DNA of 64,000 nt from the NCBI RefSeq assembly GCF_032854445.1, contig NC_088297.1:9388163-9452162 (forward strand). Direction: 5' to 3'. Source of the stretch: Liolophura sinensis (lineage: Eukaryota > Mollusca > Polyplacophora > Chitonida > Chitonidae). The notes below the pieces were generated by a model. The model did no database searches and was not told where the DNA came from. It saw only the letters and a program-made list of their open reading frames with translations. Shown one piece after another: positions 11,129 through 20,852 of this stretch. Made by a program: the position numbers and the translations under genes. Each line of letters starts with the position of its first letter. Positions within the stretch are counted from its first letter, which is position 1.

Positions 11129-12184
11129 CTCAGTCTAGTTGTCGGTCCAGTCTCATCCTGGAGCGCACCTCTTGACCATTAGTTGACAAATCACTTCGCT
11201 TGGATACAGCTCTTACCTTTTTATCGGTTGACAGGACTGTCGAAATTTAAACTTTATGTAAAACTTGCACCTTTGATCAAGCAAGCGAGTCATTGATCGG
11301 ACAAGCTGTGGTTACAATTCTTCGGACACTGTAGCTAACAGTGAATTGCGTTCCCAGATAATAGCCTTATCTGAGGGTAACATATACTCATGTGAAACCA
11401 CATCTTGAAGGACAAATCTGATGATTTAGTGCAGCATTATGTTATATATGCATTCGTTGTAATTTCTACATTACTCAATATTTCTTTAAGGTAATTAATT
11501 GGAATGGAAGTGACCAATCGGGTAGATATATTTTTTGTGTTCAACGTTTTGTGTTGAGAAAGGTGTTCATAATTGGACTGTGAAAATTTGCCGTGGTACG
11601 GGTCCCATAGATATTTTTCGCTTGATTTGAGATTTGTACCCCTTCGTCAGACTCTACAGAAATTGCAGTCTCCGTAAATTTTCACGCACATGATGTTTTA
11701 TTTTGTTCTGTCTCGCAACACACCTTCGTGAAATTTACATCTGTTATGATGTCATTATCTATACTTTATTACAAATACGTTGAGCTTAAGGACTGCGTCC
11801 AAAAGTGCAGTAGATGTCTCATTTCATGAATATATTCTGAGTGCTCTTTGTTTGAAGCTGTTTCAAGCCATGGTGCTATGGAGCTCGCTTGATATAGAGT
11901 GGACTATATGTCATAATCTACGTAAAACCGTGTCTAAGGTTCACATGCTCACTGATTGTGTATGAAATACCAAATATTACAGTAGCGTCGCTCATTCCAT
12001 CTACTTTAACAGTCCTTCTCTGTTGAAAGGAAGGCCTAGGCATTTACTCGATTAGTTGCGTTCTGTAGAACGCGTGGATTACTTGTCCCTTTGTGCGGAT
12101 ATGAGAGTTCTTGCACACATATACACATTAACACATTTTCTACAATTTCGCCACATGACCGTGCGTTTTTCTTCACCGTTCCAG

Positions 12185-12672
12185 AGCAGCCAGCGGAGCT
12201 AAGGAATACCGAGCATTCGAGAGAGTGCGGTTGGGACGGTCAGCGCCAGGCATCAGTTCTTCCACACTGGTCGCCTCGGCAGGTGAGGGAAAGTATTCGA
12301 GCGAGAATTCCCCCCAGTACCAGTCATTCCAAGCAATCGGTTACCGCCACATCAGACATAGTCAGAGCTGCAGGGATCCTGGAACAATGGATGACCACTA
12401 GATTTCCAAAGGAGACGCGGCACTTCGAAAAGATACCACCAGCGGAGTTGGATAAATACCTGGTAGAATTCTTCAGGACTGTGAAACAGCCGTGTGGCAA
12501 GGATTATACTCCGAATTCATTTGCTTCTTTGCGCTCACAGATCAATCGTTTTCTAGAGGTGACCGGGTACAAGAATTCAATCAGCAAGAGCCTTTGTTTC
12601 TGGGACAGTCAGGAGGCGTACACAATCAGGAGAAAGACGTTACCTGATCCATCAGGGCCAAAACCCCATTGA
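12185..12672 (+). CDS. Terminal exon 6: Crypton-type recombinase core-binding domain (group B)
   Basis: This exon encodes 162 residues, entered in phase 1 after TTCTTCACCGTTCCAG and ending at TGA. The linker covers 1-35. The domain (about 36-152) shows ESIRARIPP, VRAAGILEQWMTTRF with Trp 69, FEKIPPAELDKYLVEFF (81-97), KQPCGKDYTPNSF, SLRSQINRFL, GYKNSISKS and TIRRKTL. It is most like exon 5 (shared LEQW, PCG, SLRS.INRFLE). The C-terminal tail after the domain is only about ten residues. Confidence 0.75.
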
Positions 12673-14338
12673 GACGCTAGGGTGTAAGGCGTTACCAACT
12701 ATATTGAGGGAGACATTGCTTCGTGGTGTCAAAACGCTACAAGCCGCGTTAGGGAAGGCTTTACCTTATGATGTCCAGCATTTCAAACTGTATTACGGAG
12801 CATGGCGTTTCCATACCAGACGAGCCAAAGCACTGTGAGGGGGCATTGTGTTGGGGTGTCTAACTTAGTGTTGTTTCGTTTAGACTTATGCCAAAATATG
12901 TCCAATCAGTCTGTTCATTGTAATGTGACTGAGTAGATTGTATACTTGGCACCGGCAGAATTTATCAGCCTTTTTGGCAGAGGTGGCTGACGAAAACACG
13001 TTTTGACTTTAATACTTCTCAGACAATTAGCTGAGCGCAAGATCACCTTATATGAGGAGTATGGCGTGGTCGTGTCGTGTCGTGTCGTGTACTGCGCTGG
13101 CCTTAAAACCAACAGTATGCTCTCATACAAGTGAATAATAAAGCCAACTGACTTGTTTTTTCGCTAATATAGACCAACTGAATCTGTAGTACTTCATAGA
13201 GCGAGTTAATTTTTCGTTTGAAGTTTAGGGCCATATGGGAAGGCACCCTTTGCTTTTCTTTCATGGCACTGTTGAAGCCTTCACTGTTGTTTGTAATTGC
13301 ATGAAAATTTAAAAGTATAGGTTCACAAGTTTCCAACACGACCCTGAAAGTATGCGGTATGGCGCTATCGTTTGGTGTTTTCTGTGCATGAGCTCTACAA
13401 TCCAGGATTTATTACCTTTCCTTGAAACGAAGAAAATATTTCATTAATCGTTAAGTACAAACATATATTTACATGGCATCTATGTCTGGAAAAATACCAT
13501 GTGTCCTTGGCATCACATGAGTAAATGTACTTAAGACATTGATACTAACACCGACAATTTATTGTATTTTATCGTGTCTGATTCAACGGTTGATACTCTA
13601 AATTGAGGTTCAATCCCTTCCTGGGACTGACGATGTGCTGGAGCAATCGCGCCCTCTTTACATGTAGTTCGGTTTTATCTTGCCAAATGACGGTGGTTTT
13701 AATACTCCTGGCACTTGTGTTACTTCCACCCATGACATTATATGCGGTCGTGGCATATTCTTGAGTTGGGGAACCAAGCACTAGTCAGTCATTCAGTCCG
13801 TATATTTGAGAAACATGTTGATCTTAAGTGTTAAGATACGTTATAGACATGTTCATGAAATTGCACCTGCGTAAAGAAATGCAAATTTGTCTGTAAGTGA
13901 TGAGCTAAAAACACTTCATTTTTCCCTGGAGTAGATGTCATATTCCTTGAGTTGAAAAACCTTATATCTCATTTCGAATTATATGGGATACTATACATGT
14001 AGTTCGAAATGATATGTTCATATGGTTGTATATATGTACTCGTGATTAGAAAGTTTGATTTGTTTTGTTTTATTTTGTGTGGTTGGCAGGGTATTGTAAC
14101 ACAGTGCAGTGTGTTCTAGAGGATGGTATAGAAGCTCAGTCTACATTGCCTATCAGTGTTTTCTGTTTCTGATCGCAGTGAGAAAATCTTGCTTCTCAAC
14201 ATGAATTTTCTATACAATGATAGATAAGACTGACACTTGAACGCGATTCTATCTGGTAACAGAAGAATCTGGCTCACATTTCCGCCTTTAATGAATCTAA
14301 CGCCCAGTGTTTGAACTGACATTTTCGCTTTTTGGCAG
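12673..14338. other. Inter-exon stretch with short repeats
   Basis: No gene recognised. A GTCGT pentanucleotide run lies at 13068-13090. A 10-bp inverted repeat TCATTTCGAA / TTCGAAATGA sits at 13969-13978 and 14003-14012. The minus-strand frame at 14116-14577 is a shadow of exon 7. Confidence 0.4.
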
Positions 14339-14837
14339 TGTTGGAGGCAGACGTGTTGGTCAAGGTGGGCGAGAATAGCGGGTACGGACGGGTTTCGTCG
14401 CCCGGAACCGAAAATCAGCCTAGTGCTGTCCCTCCGTGGAAGATGTCCATCATCACAAGGCAGCATTCCAACAAGAGCATCCAAGCCCGTGTTCCGGATA
14501 CTGGTAACAAATCCAAGGCCACCGTCAGAAACATAGCCAATGCCGTTGGAGTCCTGGAGCGCTGGTTGCTTCAGCATTATAAGGAGAATAGAAACGTGGA
14601 AAACATACCACCTGCGGAACTTGACCGCTACCTGTGTGAATTTTACCGCGTCATCAAGAAACCATCAGGGCAGGATTATGATTCTTTGTCGTTCGTCAAC
14701 TTGCGGTCTTGCATCCATCGCTTTTGAAAGAAAAGAATTATCCGACGTCCATCATAACAAGCCCGGAGTTTTATTCCAGCAAGGAGGTATACCTTTTGAG
14801 ACAGAGGATGTTGCAATGCAATGTGGTGGATAAATAA
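14339..14837 (+). pseudogene. Terminal exon 7: core-binding domain with a -1 frameshift (group B)
   Basis: The exon is entered in phase 1 after TTTCGCTTTTTGGCAG. Reading is open for 129 codons through SIQARVPDT, VGVLERWLLQHY, VENIPPAELDRYLCEFY, KKPSGQDYD and LRSCIHRF, then stops at TGA (14725-14727). In the next frame the expected continuation of the domain is present: LKEKNYPTSI, then SPEFYSSKEVYLLRQRML, up to TAA at 14835. Exon length plus one is one base short of a multiple of three, so a single T missing from the run at 14722-14725 explains the break. It is either a young pseudo-exon or a homopolymer error in the assembly. An AATAAA lies 90 bp beyond the downstream stop. Confidence 0.7.
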
Positions 14838-14925
14838 CCTGAAGGTCATGATGGCAGCTGTAATACCATCGCCATTTCACATGACTTGTTGCCAAATGGT
14901 AGACTATACCCCCGACTCATGGAAC

Positions 14926-14931
14926 AATAAA
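14926..14931 (+). promoter_or_regulatory. Likely polyadenylation signal of terminal exon 7
   Basis: AATAAA 90 bp after the frame-corrected stop of exon 7, at a normal distance for a short 3' UTR. It supports the view that each exon is a transcript end. Confidence 0.45.
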
Positions 14932-15511
14932 GCAAACCTTGTGATCAATGGTAGGCCACACGTTATGTGATCTCTTTTTTCACATAAAGGGAGGTAAATT
15001 TGATATGCAAGCAGGTAATCTATAGGGGATAGGCATATCGTTGTATTTGAACCAGTGTTGGGGAAAATACAACAATGAGCAGAGAAGTAGCTTTTAGACT
15101 AATATTTAACATCGTTTTCTATCCTGATTACGCAGAACTAAGTATTAAGAGATAATCTCTATTAACTATAGTGTGTATTTTATATGTGCAGGTGGCTTTA
15201 GTTCTATATCTATTCTATATTTAGACACTTTTGAATGCTTTGGTATTACTTGTTACGTGTGAGCACATTCAAAACAGTCTACGTAGGACAACCTCCTGGT
15301 ATATGTTATTATCATTACTTCAGGCAATAAGAGATGAGAAGGCTTGGCATATATTTCACTCAAAGATACTCTTGTGAAATATCTTCGAGATTTCGAAGGA
15401 AAATTTAGGGTACAGTTGCAATGATATTGACAGATCTGTAGACACAATTTCCTTTGTGTGATTCCAGTAGCCAATGGATGACTTACACTTCACGAGTTCC
15501 GAGTGAGCATT

Positions 15512-15568
15512 TGTCAACTACCACATTGTCGTCACTGCTCTGGTTTTACTCCCTACGCTGTAGTTTTT
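15512..15568 (-). repeat. Dispersed repeat R1, fragment
   Basis: Forward reading CATTGTCGTCACTGCTCTGG, TTTTACTCCCTACGCTGTAG is the reverse complement of the left half of R1. Confidence 0.5.
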
Positions 15569-16258
15569 TTCATGTTGGGCACATTTGCTTGGTTACTACT
15601 TTAAATAGTAAATAATTTAGGACAGATGCATGTATATTCTAATTATTCACCCGAACTAGTATTGAGTAAACACGATAGAGATTAGTTAAGGTAACAAAAC
15701 TGAGTTGAGGGCGATAGGAAGTAGACATTGGCAATGGAAGTTGGTTGAGGCGAAAAGTATGGGTTAAGGGCGATAGGAATTAGTTACCTTCTTTTAGCGC
15801 TTGAGGTATCATTTTCGTCCTGTACATGGTGAATGTACCCGGTACTAGGTCCCATTAGCTTATTTGCATGTTACAATTTCGTTTTATTATAGCCCTGTTT
15901 CCTTGGTTGGAGTAAGACTGTCACCCGATATATTCTGCATTGGTAGTGAAAGAGTAAGAGCCAAACTGTTGAATCAAAACTGAAAACCTACCGAACCTGT
16001 CGTTTTGTATGTATCTCACCGTCTTGTACAGAAAACGATAAGTAAAAATTCAGACGTTCAGGTCATGCATTATCATGATAATGCTGTGTAGGGTTATATT
16101 ACCTCATATTTTTTTGCTAAAGATATCATTTTTTTCCGTGGACTTCAGATCATGAATGACCTCTTTTAACATTAAAGGATATAAAGAGACTTTGTGGTTT
16201 TCGTCTACCGTTTTCAATTCTCGAGAGTTTTCGGGACACCTGCAGCTTCTAACAGACT

Positions 16259-16373
16259 GTTTAGCAAAGAGCTGTTCGCGAATTGCCACGTAGTGTTGTT
16301 TAGCAAGAGCTGTTCGCGAATTGCCACGTAGTGTTGTTTAGCAAGAGCTGTTCGCGAATTGCCACGTAGTGTT
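16259..16373. repeat. 38-bp tandem repeat, three copies
   Basis: The unit starts GTTTAGCAAGAGCTGTTCGC and ends CACGTAGTGTT, beginning at 16259, 16298 and 16336. The first copy has one extra A; otherwise the three are identical, which points to recent expansion. It contains the inverted pair TTCGCGAA. It sits in an intron about 0.7 kb before exon 8. Confidence 0.85.
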
Positions 16374-17106
16374 GTTGGTTACATCTGGTTTAACAGGTAT
16401 ATTAATGCGTCAGTATATCGGTATCCTACTGTGTACGCGGCGAGTTGGCCAGGAGGAGTAATCCATTCACAGGCGTCAGAAATAAAATGGCATTTTTTTC
16501 TCAATTCAACATGCTTTGATCAAGTTTAGAAAAAACCTATTTACCTATCCAGATTTTGTTTTGAAAAAAAAAAAAATAGGTTTATGCATGGCTAGTTTAT
16601 AAGAACGAATGGGTTTACGTATTGTCAATGTGAGACAAGCTAAGCTGACCGATTGTCGCTCTCATGCTACAGCCAAACAGACCCAAGATTTGGCCAGTGA
16701 AATTAAGCTCATAATATAGCTCATAATAGCTGTTCTGCCTACCAGATGGCCGTGTACAACAGATGGCCGTGGTGGCCTTCTAGTAAGATGAGTCGGACAC
16801 CGTTCTGTGGGTAGTAAATATGAATGTGTATGTGAGATTTAGATTCACTGAAAAATGTATAGTACACAGTTTTTTTGTCCAATATCGCTAACCACATAGA
16901 GAAAAAAACGTTGTATAACGTTAAAGAATCCGATTTCGTGTCAGTTGGTCATACAGGATTTTGTTTTTCTGCTTGCTTATAACTGTACTAAGTTAAATGG
17001 TTATTAGGCTCGTCATTCAGTCGCATGGACTTGGAACGGATTCAAGCTTGAGAGCAAGCGCTTCACAAACTGTAGCCAATGGCTTTTTTTTCTTTCCCCG
17101 TTGCAG

Positions 17107-17684
17107 GGCCCGGACAGTCCGTTTCCTTTGACCCTGCTTCCGTTTGGTTCATCTGACGGCCGACAACCTAACGCGCCATCGGGGCCTTCTTCTTACCCAA
17201 CTGTTTCCTCTCGGTCGTACCCGTCATTAAGGATGCTCAGTTGCCGGAACACTCGACGAAACAGAATATTCGGTCACGAATAAGGGACGTCCACTTGAAA
17301 TCTTCCCAAACAGTGACGAACCTAGTCAGCGTGGTAGGCGTTGTGAGCCGCTGGTTATGGCGGAAATACTCGGAGACCAGACCCATTGAGGAAATCCCGT
17401 TCAGAGAACTTGATCAATATTTGATACAGCTCTTTGCCGTTCTGCGAAAACCTACGGGGCTGGACTACGATCCAGAGACGTTCTGTTGCTTTCGGTCTAA
17501 TCTGGACAGGTTCTTGAAAGAGAGCGGCTACCCGTTTTCCATCACCAAGGCGCCGGAGTTTGCCCGAAGTCAAAAGTCGTTCCAGGACAGACGACGATCT
17601 CTGGTCCCCAGATCTCAGCAGAAAGCCAAATATGACGTTTTTCAGAATTTGGTGGGGTTCAATAATGCGCCCAGTACTCAATAA
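17107..17684 (+). pseudogene. Terminal exon 8: core-binding domain with disrupted linker (group B)
   Basis: Acceptor TTTCTTTCCCCGTTGCAG. Exon length plus one is a multiple of three, and phase 1 entry gives PGQSVSFDPASVWF, like the start of exon 9. It then meets TGA at 17154 and TAA at 17169. A neighbouring frame is open across the linker (17107-17283). The domain resumes in the original frame from about 17241 to the stop: NIRSRIRDV, VVGVVSRWLWRKY, IEEIPFRELDQYLIQLF, RKPTGLDYDPETF, FRSNLDRFL, GYPFSI, FQDRRRSL. Two compensating small indels or plain decay of the linker would explain this. The domain itself is intact, so the loss may be recent, or an unusual acceptor may be used. Confidence 0.65.
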
Positions 17685-17767
17685 CTTTTAGAGACGTTTA
17701 CGAAACTTATACATGACTGTTTTACAAATGACACAGTGGATTAGACAAGATACATTAGATTGCAACA

Positions 17768-17806
17768 CGGAGAGTAAAACGAGAGCAGTGATGACTGTGT
17801 ATAGAG
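17768..17806 (+). repeat. Dispersed repeat R1, fragment
   Basis: CACGGAGAGTAAAACGAGAG followed by CAGTGATGACTGTGT, a diverged left half of R1. Confidence 0.45.
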
Positions 17807-18659
17807 GTGTTTTGTCTGTCAGTTAGTTTTGACGGAGGGAGAGGCTAAACAGATCTGATAGTACATATTCATAATGACCTGGTCCAAAATCTTTTTGGCA
17901 TTGTGAAGGGAATTACATCGTTAAAAGTGAAAACATATATACTGACATAAGCATATTGATGGAGAAGTGAAATATTAGCCGCCAGCTATGATTTCAGTCT
18001 CGAGATCCAAGTTCTTTCTTTCATCGAAGTATACGGCGAAAGACCACGATTGAAGGCTGTAACCTGAAAGAGCTTGCTTCTCAATGCAACCATGTTTTTA
18101 TATATAAATATATTTGTGAGCACCACTTGGGGTCAACTGAGCCCCACTTGAGGGCCAATTTCATTCTCCCATACCCAAATGATGATGTACTACATTCGAA
18201 TGTCTCCTGATCGATGTTCTTTTTCTAATGATAGAAAATCAAATAGTCCTCTTAAAAAGCGTTCCCCCGTTTTAATCAAGGCTACGTCCTTGCTATAGCT
18301 TGATGACTAGATGGAATGTCTCACGAGATTCTTGGGATTATGTTACTGTGAGAGATATGCCATCAGTTTCCTGCAGTAGTAACATAATCTGTTTTGTTTT
18401 GTGGCTGTTCAACAAGAAGTGACTTACTACATGTTTAAGAGCAAATATGTCTCGTGCACGAGCTTTATTCTATGCTGGAAACAAATTAACACTGCTGTAG
18501 TTGTACATCAGGGTTGATATGCATGTAGATTTACATTTTCTACTGTGAAAAAGCAATAAATGTCATTGCCAGTTGCAACTGCCAATTTATTTTATTTCAT
18601 TTCTGGATGGCATGAGAATCAGAGAAATAGAGCACCAGAAAAGCAATATACTGATAAAA

Positions 18660-19260
18660 TTAACATCTTCGTTGATAGAGATTGATTTGCAAGTAACATT
18701 CAACTCGTGGTAGGGAGAGACGATACATCGTACAAAGTGTAATGAACATGGAAAATAATGTATTAGTGACATTGCTTTGGGGCTATAACGAAAGGTAGTG
18801 TCACCTGAGCTTAGTTACAGATGGAGATATATGTGAGTAGCATTGTACTTTAATTGTTTAAGGAAAACCAAAATTCGCATTAAGCATAGTTGAAGATGGG
18901 AGATACATGCAAGTAGCATTTTGCTTGGACTAAGAAAAGACATTGCATCATACCCAGCGTACTGGCGGATGGAGAAATATTTGAGTGGCATTCAACTTTA
19001 GCGAAGAAAGACAATATCTCATACCAAACATACTTTAATGGAGACATGGGCGAGTAGCATTGCTCTTTGGTGAAGAAAGGCAGTACGTCGTACCAAATAT
19101 ACCTGTAGATGGAGATATGTGCGAATCTTTAGCATTGAACTTGGGATAAGATGTGCAATGAGTCGTACCAGATGGTACTGGATATATATGGCAGTAACAT
19201 TGAACTTGGAATAAACAATGGGGATATGTGTCTAAAGCATAGTTGAAGATGGAGATACCG
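18660..19260. repeat. Degenerate ~72-bp tandem array, about eight units
   Basis: A landmark of the form GAGTAGCATTGAACTTTGG recurs with its CATT at about 18696, 18769, 18840, 18916, 18988, 19057, 19132 and 19197 (spacings 65-76). Other unit parts are GATGGAGATATGTG and CGTACCAAATATAC. Units differ by substitutions and small indels, so the array is old. No open frame spans it. Confidence 0.7.
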
Positions 19261-19739
19261 TGTTTATTTCACGTGCTCGATGGATTCATTGGCTAAGAAA
19301 GCAAAACACAGTTTAGATGGAGATAAGATATGTGTATATTTTATACTGGAATGCATTTAAATTTTAACCAAAAAAGGAGACGCAATGCTCATACAATGCG
19401 TAAACTAAATGTACTCATATGCTAATAATACTGGACAAGGACACTGTGAACTGGTACTGTAACACCACTGTCCACGTCAACCTGCTGGTGCCAGCTGGTT
19501 GAACATAAAACAGCACGATATCGTTAACATTTTAATAGGTTTATTACTAATACTACAGCAAGATCGTGAAGCTTTCGTGAATTCCTCTATCAGTTGTGCT
19601 CCGTACAGCTCGCTGTATTTGTTTTCTTTACATAGCATTTCTGACAGTCGCGCGTTATTCTCTGGAAAGCATTGCGCGGGTAACCCTCCGGACTTAAAAT
19701 CACCCATCTGATCGTTGATATCACTGTTGTACGTTCCAG

Positions 19740-20217
19740 GACCGAGCGGTTTCACGCCAGAGGTTTGGGAGCTGTGTGTGGATAAGGAAGACAGGTCCAT
19801 GAGAGGTACCGGACAAGCACTCCTCTACCCAGCGTCCATGTCCAGTGCAGGGATACGAAAGAGGATTCCGAACTGTGAGGAAAAACCAAAGGCTTCCGTT
19901 CGAAACATCGTCAACGCCGTTGTATTTTGGAGCGGTGGTTGTGGAGAGTTAAAGGAGAGTCTAGAAGGATCGAGACTTTACCACCCGAGCTACTCGACGC
20001 TCACCTGGCCGATTTTTACCTGGTTCTGAGGAAGCCCCGCACTGGGGACGATTACGATCCTATCTCGTACTCCAAAGTCAGGTCTTACCTGGAACGCTTC
20101 TTGAAAGAGAATGATTACCCTCATTCCATCTGCAAGTCACCGTTGTTCGACAAAAGCCAACTGGCTTACAGGCAGAAGTGGGAGTCTCTTGTGGCAAAGA
20201 AAGTCTTGCCACTTTGA
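19740..20217 (+). pseudogene. Terminal exon 9: core-binding domain with a -1 frameshift (group B)
   Basis: Entered in phase 1 after TTGTACGTTCCAG. The linker GPSGFTPEVWELC is followed by GIRKRIPNC and ASVRNIVNAV. The frame then breaks near 19921-19923, where one base is missing from the codons for the expected VGILERWLW. The rest lies in the next frame: RWLWRVKGES, IETLPPELLDAHLADFY, GDDYDPISY, VRSYLERFLKENDYPHSI, SQLAYRQKW, ending at TGA 20217. Total length plus one is one base short of a multiple of three. It is the third consecutive exon with a broken frame. An AATAAA lies 90 bp past the stop. Confidence 0.7.
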
Positions 20218-20305
20218 GACACATTTACACCGTACAATTTATAGTCCAAGTTTTTTAAAAAAAGAAAAGAACAGTGCTTTATATCAGTGAGAAACCATCA
20301 TGGCC

Positions 20306-20311
20306 AATAAA
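20306..20311 (+). promoter_or_regulatory. Likely polyadenylation signal of terminal exon 9
   Basis: AATAAA 90 bp after the stop of exon 9, the same spacing as after exon 7. Confidence 0.45.
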
Positions 20312-20775
20312 ATCTTTCTGTGTTAACAACGTTCATAGAATGTGATTTTTAGTTCTAATTCGTGAAAACGAACCACTCATGGGACATCTGTCGAATACTA
20401 CATGTATATGAGAGAGAAGCCATTGCGCATCGTGGGTAGCCTTGCCACCATACCGCCACATTCATACGATACCGTTTGCAGCACCAGGCTGTGAGATTTT
20501 TCTTATTATTGATCAAATATTATGCAACTTGTATGGAACAACTCCTAGTTTGTCGTCGTGCGAACAGCTTAAATGAGTGTTAAACCTACCCGATGTTATC
20601 CTTTTTAAATACAGAAACCGTTCAATGACGACACCTTCTGGTCAACATCATCACGTATTCAATAATTTGAGGACAAGTATCACCCTGCAACCAAGGATTA
20701 AGACTTGATGTGAGTCGGATCTGGACAATACACATAATGAACACAATGCAGTCCTCACAGACTGGCTGAAATGGT

Positions 20776-20790
20776 TAAATAAATAAATAA

Positions 20791-20848
<58 letters not shown>
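20776..20848. repeat. AAAT then AT microsatellite
   Basis: About five AAAT units pass directly into a long run of AT dinucleotides. The AAAT part resembles the tail of the SINE family, so it could be a remnant tail, but no SINE body adjoins it. Confidence 0.85.

Positions 20849-20852
<4 letters not shown>

Larger units (their letters stand above)
9759..12184. other. Inter-exon stretch with two R1 repeat copies
   Basis: Non-coding. Two copies of the R1 dispersed repeat lie about 370 bp apart (10688-10797 and 11063-11128). No other element or gene was recognised, and the reading frames at 10394 and 11780 have no domain. Confidence 0.45.
14838..17106. other. Inter-exon stretch with 38-bp tandem repeat and R1 fragment
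   Basis: Non-coding. It contains the poly(A) signal at 14926, a minus-strand R1 fragment (15512-15568), two similar segments with GGGCGATAGGAA around 15705-15780, and a perfect 38-bp triplication (16259-16373). It ends with the pyrimidine tract and TTGCAG acceptor of exon 8. Confidence 0.45.
17685..19739. other. Inter-exon stretch with a degenerate 72-bp tandem array
   Basis: Non-coding. It holds an R1 fragment (17768-17806), a possible AATAAA at 18555, and a long degenerate tandem array (18660-19260, listed separately). Confidence 0.45.

Noticed and set aside
14116-14577. Minus-strand open frame of 153 residues opposite exon 7
   Set aside because: It is the antisense shadow of the core-binding exon and has no recognisable domain.
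16259-16373. Regularly spaced identical repeats, CRISPR-like at first sight
   Set aside because: The copies are directly adjacent with no unique spacers, and the DNA is clearly animal nuclear DNA. It is a tandem minisatellite.
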